From positions 6,386,001 to 6,450,000 of the forward strand of contig VCCP01000003.1 in the NCBI GenBank assembly GCA_005765155.1: a stretch of 64,000 nt of DNA, written 5' to 3'. Below are positions 58,466 through 64,000 of the stretch, piece after piece; the stretch's first letter is position 1; each line of letters opens with the position of its first letter. Under the pieces are notes generated by a model. The model was not told the DNA's origin. It did not search any database and was given only the letters and a program-made list of their open reading frames with translations. A program made the position numbers and the translations under genes. Source of the DNA: Zelopaecilomyces penicillatus (taxonomy: Eukaryota; Ascomycota; Sordariomycetes; Hypocreales; Pseudodiploosporaceae).

Positions 58466-58600
58466 ACATTTTTTCTTTTCTATGTTTTTTTGATTTGAAT
58501 ACTATAGAATATATCACACTTAACTGGGTATTTCTTTTCAAACTTTTATACACGATATAAAGACTATGCCGAATCACTTGATATCCTTTTTAATATCTAG

Positions 58601-59676
58601 TTATAATTCTAGTTTGTCTAATAAAGTATACGGAGGATTACGCGACGGGTGTTTCTGACTTAGATGATTAACGATTTCTCTTGCACTATTGATTTTCTGA
58701 TGAATAAAACCACACGTGGACTCAAAACTGCTAGTTCTTTCTATATAGTTAATAGCATATCTCTTAATATTAATATCAGAGGATTTTTGCCTCAGAATAT
58801 TTATCAGGTCTGATTTTTTGGATCCTGATAAATGCTGTGTATAATAGGAAACGAGAACTTTCTCTCTGTAATATCCTTACAGTAACCTTTGGTGTGCGTA
58901 TATTCGTCCGAACACAGGTTTTGATAATCGTCTCTGACTTGAAATGAAATTCCAATTGTATCCGCTATATTGAGAATTTGAGGGGACATCGATTCTGTTG
59001 ATTCAGATTGTAAGAGTTTAACGCTTAGCCCACAAGGCCCGCTGGTCTTGTTGCTTATCACCTCGAGATATTCACTCTCAGTTGGGCAGATAAGTGAATC
59101 CTGCGTATACAAGTCCATTCCTGCTTATGGTGCAGCTTCAGTAATTCATCGACAAAGGGACATGTAGCCTCTGTGCTGTTTTGCAGCATTTGAAGCATCA
59201 TGCAATAGGTAGTTCCATAGCTTGAAATAAGAGTAGTTGGCACTATTGATTGTCTGAGGGATTCTATATACACTGTGTGTTACTGGTAGTCCTCGACGCA
59301 GAGTAGAATTATCTTCAATATCGTCGATAAATAACGATGCAATGTGCAGCACTTGAATAGCCTCGCTGATGATCAAGATTCTAGGCGTTGGGACATTCAT
59401 CCAAACGTTGAAACCCTCAAGGACTTATGAACGCACACTTTTGCCAGGGTGCTGCAGCAAATAGTTGAGCGGACCAGCGACCACTGCTTCGCTACTTGCT
59501 CTGCGCTCAAGTAGCGCGACTTCCTGCCTGGGCAAGGTGTCCACTTGAGAATTTTTCACTTTCATGCCAAGCCCATTGTCTCCAATGGACGTCGTTGATG
59601 AGGCGGATAATGATGACCCTTTCACACCCCCACGTTCGACATCGACTGTACTTGGGAGTATTTTGTGTAATCCAGA
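58601..59676 (-). pseudogene. Geranylgeranyl diphosphate synthase, broken
   Basis: Read leftwards from about 59676, the sequence follows a fungal GGPP synthase: GPLNYLLQHPGK, then LHIASLFIDDIEDNSTLRRG with the first aspartate motif (DDIED), CPTESEYLEVISNKT, FQVRDDYQNL with the second motif, YTHTKGYCKDITERKFSFPIIHSI, and a C-terminal end at 58601. Lesions: an in-frame TAA at 59425-59427 where CAA is expected, a frame change near 59190, one near 59122 where a G seems missing in a GG run, and one near 58813 where an A run is one base short. An upstream in-frame TAG near 59677 hides the true start. Several independent lesions make a sequencing error unlikely as the only cause. The gene is convergent with the terpene synthase. 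Confidence 0.87.
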
Positions 59677-60734
59677 CTAGCTACTATGGCTGACGAATAC
59701 AAACGCGGCATTATAAAGAGATTACATCTTACATTCGGGAAATGTCCGTTTTTATGCTACATCGGCGACTCCGAGCATGGTGGACAACCTGTCAATTAGC
59801 TGTTAGACGAACGAGCGCCAGTCCGTATATACCAACTTGCTTCGTATCTGTGGAGTTATTGCTAATATCACAGTAATGTATATAAAGCGTCAGAGAATAA
59901 GCCGGCTCGGATTAATTCTGTGATAATGGGATACCGCTGACAGTGGGATACCTTTAAAAATGGAATGCTACTGAAAATAACTGTGTTAGGGTTAGTACCT
60001 AATCAAAGAGTAAGAGAAGTATAATATTATTACGTTCGACGCCCGCAATCCATTACAAGGAGTACTAAGTAGTCCACTCTCTAATATAATGATAAACCCT
60101 GATCTGAGCGGGATACCGAACAAGATTAGCAAGCATCAGTAAATTTAAATTGCATGAAATGTTGACTGTGTTAATAGCTATGAATTCTGGAAATCCTACC
60201 TTATATAAATTCATTATAAATTAATCACTATAATCACTAGTATATATTCTATTTAATTATAGTGATTGATTCCTATTATAATAATATATAATAACTAGAT
60301 ATTATTATAATAAAGAATCTATAATTATTTATTAATACTGCTTTAAAAAGATATTAATTATTTTTATTTATAAATAATAATAATATTAAATATATTAATT
60401 AATTAATAATATATATATATATAGAAATATTATTAATAGAAAGATATTAATATTAAAATACTTTATTTAAAAAAGAAAGATTAATATAAAAAGTTTATAA
60501 ATAATATTCTTTTAAAGAGGTTATAAAAGAATATTTTATTAAATATAAAAGATTATAAACTAATATATATAATATTATTAAATATTAAATATTTAAAAAG
60601 GAGTATATATTTTTATTAAATATAATATTTAGATATTTATTTTAAATTATTATTGGAAAAGTATTTTATTAATAAATAAAACATCCAGATTAACTCTATT
60701 CTTCCTTTTTTAAAAACAATCACATTATTAAATA
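59677..60734. other. Spacer with AT-rich block before the P450
   Basis: About 59700-60180 has normal composition and no gene. From about 60190 to 60720 it is very AT-rich, with a short (AT)n run near 60408-60421. It holds the P450 promoter. Confidence 0.4.
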
Positions 60735-62607
60735 ATGGGGTCTTTATTTTTCACTGGTTTGACAGACTTGTCTGTTCTTCTAGAGTTGATAAATAATATC
60801 AAGCAACAGCCTTACTTTTATCTATGGACTGGTCTGATAGCATTCGCAAGCTATATTACTGGTACATGCTTTTATAAACTATATCTACACCCTTTGCACT
60901 GTTTCCCAGGCCCCAAACTCGCTGCAGTGAGCAGCCTCTATGAGTTTTGGTATGATGTTCTCAAGGATGGCCAATATCTTTGGCAAATTGAGAAAATGCA
61001 TGAACAGTATGGTATGTAAACACAAAGCCTCTTGGATAATAATAATATTATAAAGAAAAGTCTGACATCTACTCCCCAAGGTCCAATCGTTCGCATAAAT
61101 CCGCGAGAGTTGCACGTCCGTGATTCATACTATTATAGCACTATCTATGCCAGTGGTGCTCGAAAGATTAATAAGGATGCAGCAATTGGCCAAGCACTTG
61201 GGCTTCCAACATCTATTGTTGCAACGATTGACCACAATCATCACAGGGCTCGTCGTGGCTATCTCAACCCCTACTTCTCTAAGCGCGCTGTTGTTTCTAT
61301 GGAATCTATGATATATGAGCGCATCGACAAACTATGTGAGCGCCTTACAGCCTCTATACAGACCCAAGAGGTGGTGACTCTTGACTCGATATTTTCTGCT
61401 TTAACAGCAGACATTATCACTTGTCGCTTTTATGGAGAACACCAAGACTATCTTAGTCTCCCTGACTATAAGATGCCGGTCACGGAAGCCGTTCTTGGAG
61501 TGCTTTTTGGTTATCACCTTGTACGATTCATGCCAAGTGTAATAACTGCCCTCAGAATGCTTCCCATCCCAGTCATCAGGTTGATCTTTCCACCTGTTGC
61601 AGAGCTCCTGACTTTCAAGGAAGAGGTGAAACACACGATTCTCTCCTCTCTGAATGAGAAGAGTCAAGAGGATTCCAAGTCAGTCATTGTGTCAGTACTC
61701 ATAGATCCCAGTATTCCACCAGCTGAGAGACAGATTGATCGTTTCCTTGATGAGGGCACCGCCCTCCTTCTAGCTGGGACAGAAACAACATCGCGAGCTC
61801 TCAGTGTTGGTATGTTTTATCTTCTAAATGATAAAACTCATTTAAAGACACTTCGGGAAGAATTAAATACACTACCTTTCAGACCAGAACATGACTATTC
61901 AATAGCAGAACTTGAGTCTCTCCCCTACCTTGTAAGTAAATTCGAGATGCTAAATAAATATAATAAGATGAGAAATGTCTCCTGACCACTTAAAGGCCGG
62001 CGTTGTGAATGAGAGCTTGCGTTTGTCATTTGGATTTGCAGGACTTTCTTCACGACTTGCTGCGAATGATTCACTTCAGTATGGGAGCTACACGATTCCA
62101 CCGGGAGTGAGTAAACCTTTATATAGGGCTACCATTCAACTGCCAATTCTTACTTCTTTTTAGACACCTGTCAGCCAGTCAGCGTACTTTGTACACACCG
62201 ATCCAGACATCTACCCAGATCCTTATAGTTTCAACCCTCCACGATGGATCGAGGCAGCCCAGACTGGTTTTCCACTGAGCAATTTTCTTGTGACCTTTAG
62301 CAAGGGTAGCAGATCATGCATCGGTCTCCAGTATGTCAATTTCTTTCATCAATTTTCTTCTATAATAAGATTTGATTTGATGATAATATGATCTAATTCC
62401 CTTTCTAGAATGGCAACAATCGAGTTGTATTTGACCATAGCAAGAGTTGTCCGTATGTTTGACATGGACCTGTATAAAAGCACAGTAGAAGATGTTAAGA
62501 TTCACTATATTCGTGTCATCGGATTTCCTAAAAAAGCCAAGAACGCTATAAATCCACTTGGTGAAATTATGGTTAAGGTAAAGGGGAAAACTGATCTTTA
62601 TAATTAG
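60735..62607 (+). CDS. Cytochrome P450 monooxygenase of the terpene gene group
   Basis: Five exons, 60735..61011, 61081..61931, 61996..62106, 62164..62330 and 62409..62607, give 534 residues with all phases closed. A membrane anchor (about 28-50) is followed by LYLHPLHCFPGPKLAAVSSLYEFW, a hinge typical of fungal P450s of the CYP58/CYP65-like sort. The I-helix has AGTETT, the K helix ESLR, the meander FNPPRW, and the heme loop FSKGSRSCIG with Cys465. All key residues are present. It should hydroxylate or otherwise oxidise the terpene made by the neighbouring synthase. It shares the plus strand with the carbamoyltransferase downstream, 440 bp away. A hydroxyl group put on by this enzyme is what a carbamoyltransferase would need. 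Confidence 0.9.
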
Positions 62608-63048
62608 ACTAAGCTTAAGTACAACGAAAAGTATATAAGTTTAATAAACTTTATTTTAGAAATATATACAGATGGTATTTAATGAATAGAGCTAGATACT
62701 ATATTAAATTGGTCCCTTACTTATAAGACTACCCCCAAAGATGTCATATAGAGATCAGCTTTGCTTATTACTTAAATGTATAATAGTATTTCTGTAAACT
62801 TCTAGTACCTAATAACAGCTTTACTTTAAACCATGCATTATTATATTGTAAGATTTTAGCGTTATGCTATACCGTATATGCGAGTAAGCGCTATATTATA
62901 AGGGCTGCTTAAAAAAATCCTGTTATAATGCTTTGTAGCTTCTATATAGATGCCTGCTTAACTCTTCCTCTATACACCCCCATTCGATTAGCACCTTGGC
63001 TCCAGTAAAATCTTCTCATCGTGTCTTCCATTGTACAAGAACTTAGCC
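62608..63048. other. Spacer between P450 and carbamoyltransferase
   Basis: Partly AT-rich. It should hold the terminator of the P450 and the promoter of the next gene. No RNA gene is visible. Confidence 0.35.
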
Positions 63049-64000
63049 ATGACAGGACCACGAAATCCCTTGCTGGCACGCTGGGCAGGGCAGCTTTGGC
63101 AACGTTTTGCAACGCGTCGTTATGCTAATGCTGGCCTGTTCTCCGCCAGCTCTGCTACAGGGATGAAGATTGTTAACGACATCAAGCGACGAGTTTGTTC
63201 AGGTGAGACTTGCTACATTGTTGGTCTAGGCATTTCTGGACACAATGCTGGAGCAGCTCTGTTACAGGTGTCACAATTGGACGGCATCCAGCTTGTCTCC
63301 AATGACGAAGAAGAGCGATTTACTGGTGTGAAGCACTACAAGTATTATCCCCAGCATAGCATCAATGAGCTTCGTCGCCGTTTAACAGCTCGGGGAGTAC
63401 AGCCATCCGAAGTGGCAGCATGGACGACAAGTTGGGATTATAGTAACCTTGAATCGCTGTTTGTGCAGAGTTTTGCTGAGGAGTTCCCCACAAACCTGAA
63501 ATTGTTGAAGAGCGATGAAGCAATGGATCCGACAGAACAGTTTAAGAAAGCTCTCGAAACCCCTAACATGCTCCGTGAGCAGCTTGGCCTCGATGTAGCT
63601 CCTCAACTAATTATGTTTCCACACCACGAGAACCATGCCTCATTTGCATATGCTGCTTCCCCATTCGCAAAGAATGGCCGGCCGACAATGATCTCGGTCG
63701 TGGACGGGACTGGCGATCGTGGTTGCATCTCGTACTATCGAGGAGAAGACGGATGCATTTCGGAGCTCTACTGTAACCAGAGCGTGTGTGACTCGCTCGG
63801 CTGGTTCTACAGCGTTCTTAGCTCAACACAAGGCGGCTGGACACCACTGAGCAGCGAGGGTCGGTATATGGGCGCGGTCGCCTGGGGTGATAACAATCGT
63901 CTCACCAATCCCTATTATCGCCGTCTCCGCGAGATCTTCCATTTCGGTTCAGCTGGAAAGATCCAGTTGAATCGCCAATTAGCAAACTGGCACATAGCCG
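63049..64000 (+). CDS. NodU/CmcH-type carbamoyltransferase, 5' part (runs off the window)
   Basis: An open frame from the ATG at 63049 continues uninterrupted to the window end (317 codons visible). Features of the N-terminal, kinase-like half of NodU/CmcH carbamoyltransferases: YIVGLGISGHNAGAALL, NDEEERFTGVKHY, FPHHENHASFAYAASPF, VVDGTGDRG, and GWFYSVLSSTQGG...EGRYMGAVAWG. The family moves a carbamoyl group from carbamoyl phosphate through a carbamoyl-adenylate to a hydroxyl of a natural product; known examples are mostly bacterial (NodU, CmcH, NovN, TobZ). The residues before 55 form a basic extension with no clear signal. No intron is needed in the part seen. The neighbour P450 and terpene synthase suggest a hydroxylated terpenoid as acceptor. 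The C-terminal catalytic part is outside the window, so completeness is unknown. Confidence 0.85.
   Translation, partial: MTGPRNPLLARWAGQLWQRFATRRYANAGLFSASSATGMKIVNDIKRRVCSGETCYIVGLGISGHNAGAALLQVSQLDGIQLVSNDEEERFTGVKHYKYYPQHSINELRRRLTARGVQPSEVAAWTTSWDYSNLESLFVQSFAEEFPTNLKLLKSDEAMDPTEQFKKALETPNMLREQLGLDVAPQLIMFPHHENHASFAYAASPFAKNGRPTMISVVDGTGDRGCISYYRGEDGCISELYCNQSVCDSLGWFYSVLSSTQGGWTPLSSEGRYMGAVAWGDNNRLTNPYYRRLREIFHFGSAGKIQLNRQLANWHIA

Noticed and set aside
1..64000. tRNA, rRNA or other structured RNA genes
   Set aside because: I scanned by eye for tRNA-like arms and rRNA words and saw no convincing case; a tRNAscan-SE or Infernal run would settle it.

Overview
The window is nuclear DNA of a filamentous ascomycete (Pezizomycotina). 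Short phase-consistent spliceosomal introns (about 50-80 nt), a fungal Zn2Cys6 regulator, a non-reducing polyketide synthase (NR-PKS), secreted small proteins and large AT-rich blocks with C-to-T / G-to-A decay (RIP-like) all point that way. The gene families suggest a Sordariomycete, perhaps Hypocreales, but the species cannot be named from this sequence.

Layout. 1-4.8 kb: two secreted-protein genes on the minus strand (a KP4-like protein and a two-exon secreted protein). 4.8-31 kb: a biosynthetic cluster whose core matches fungal tropolone pathways of the stipitatic acid type: an NR-PKS (SAT-KS-MAT-PT-ACP-CMeT-R, TropA type), a TropB-type FAD monooxygenase and a TropC-type non-heme iron dioxygenase. 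Around them lie a Zn2Cys6 regulator with an apparent 1-nt frameshift, a siderophore-type MFS transporter, an NmrA-like protein, a P450, a YCII-domain protein and a monocarboxylate-type MFS transporter. Expected chemistry: the PKS makes and reductively releases a methylated orcinaldehyde, the FAD enzyme hydroxylates and dearomatises it, and the iron enzyme expands the ring to a tropolone, which the P450 and others modify. 31.4-32.1 kb: a small three-exon secreted protein.

32.8-46.9 kb: nested retrotransposons. A heavily decayed Ty3/Gypsy element (190-bp LTRs, target duplication GTAGA) was split by a less decayed Gypsy element (212-bp LTRs, target duplication ATTAT) in the opposite orientation. 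Two LTR-like repeats in inverted orientation also interrupt the older element. The younger element carries about 2.3 kb of unexplained sequence with reading frames on the strand opposite to gag-pol.

46.9-56.2 kb: relic DNA, an intact secreted M14 carboxypeptidase gene and a thoroughly broken NRPS gene. 56.5-57.4 kb: AT-rich DNA with about 300 bp of a 7-nt tandem repeat. 57.4-64 kb: a second biosynthetic group: an intact class I terpene synthase, a GGPP-synthase pseudogene, a five-exon P450 and the 5' part of a NodU/CmcH-type carbamoyltransferase running off the window. This group could make an oxidised, possibly carbamoylated terpenoid. Whether it belongs to the tropolone cluster across the transposon island or is separate cannot be decided here.
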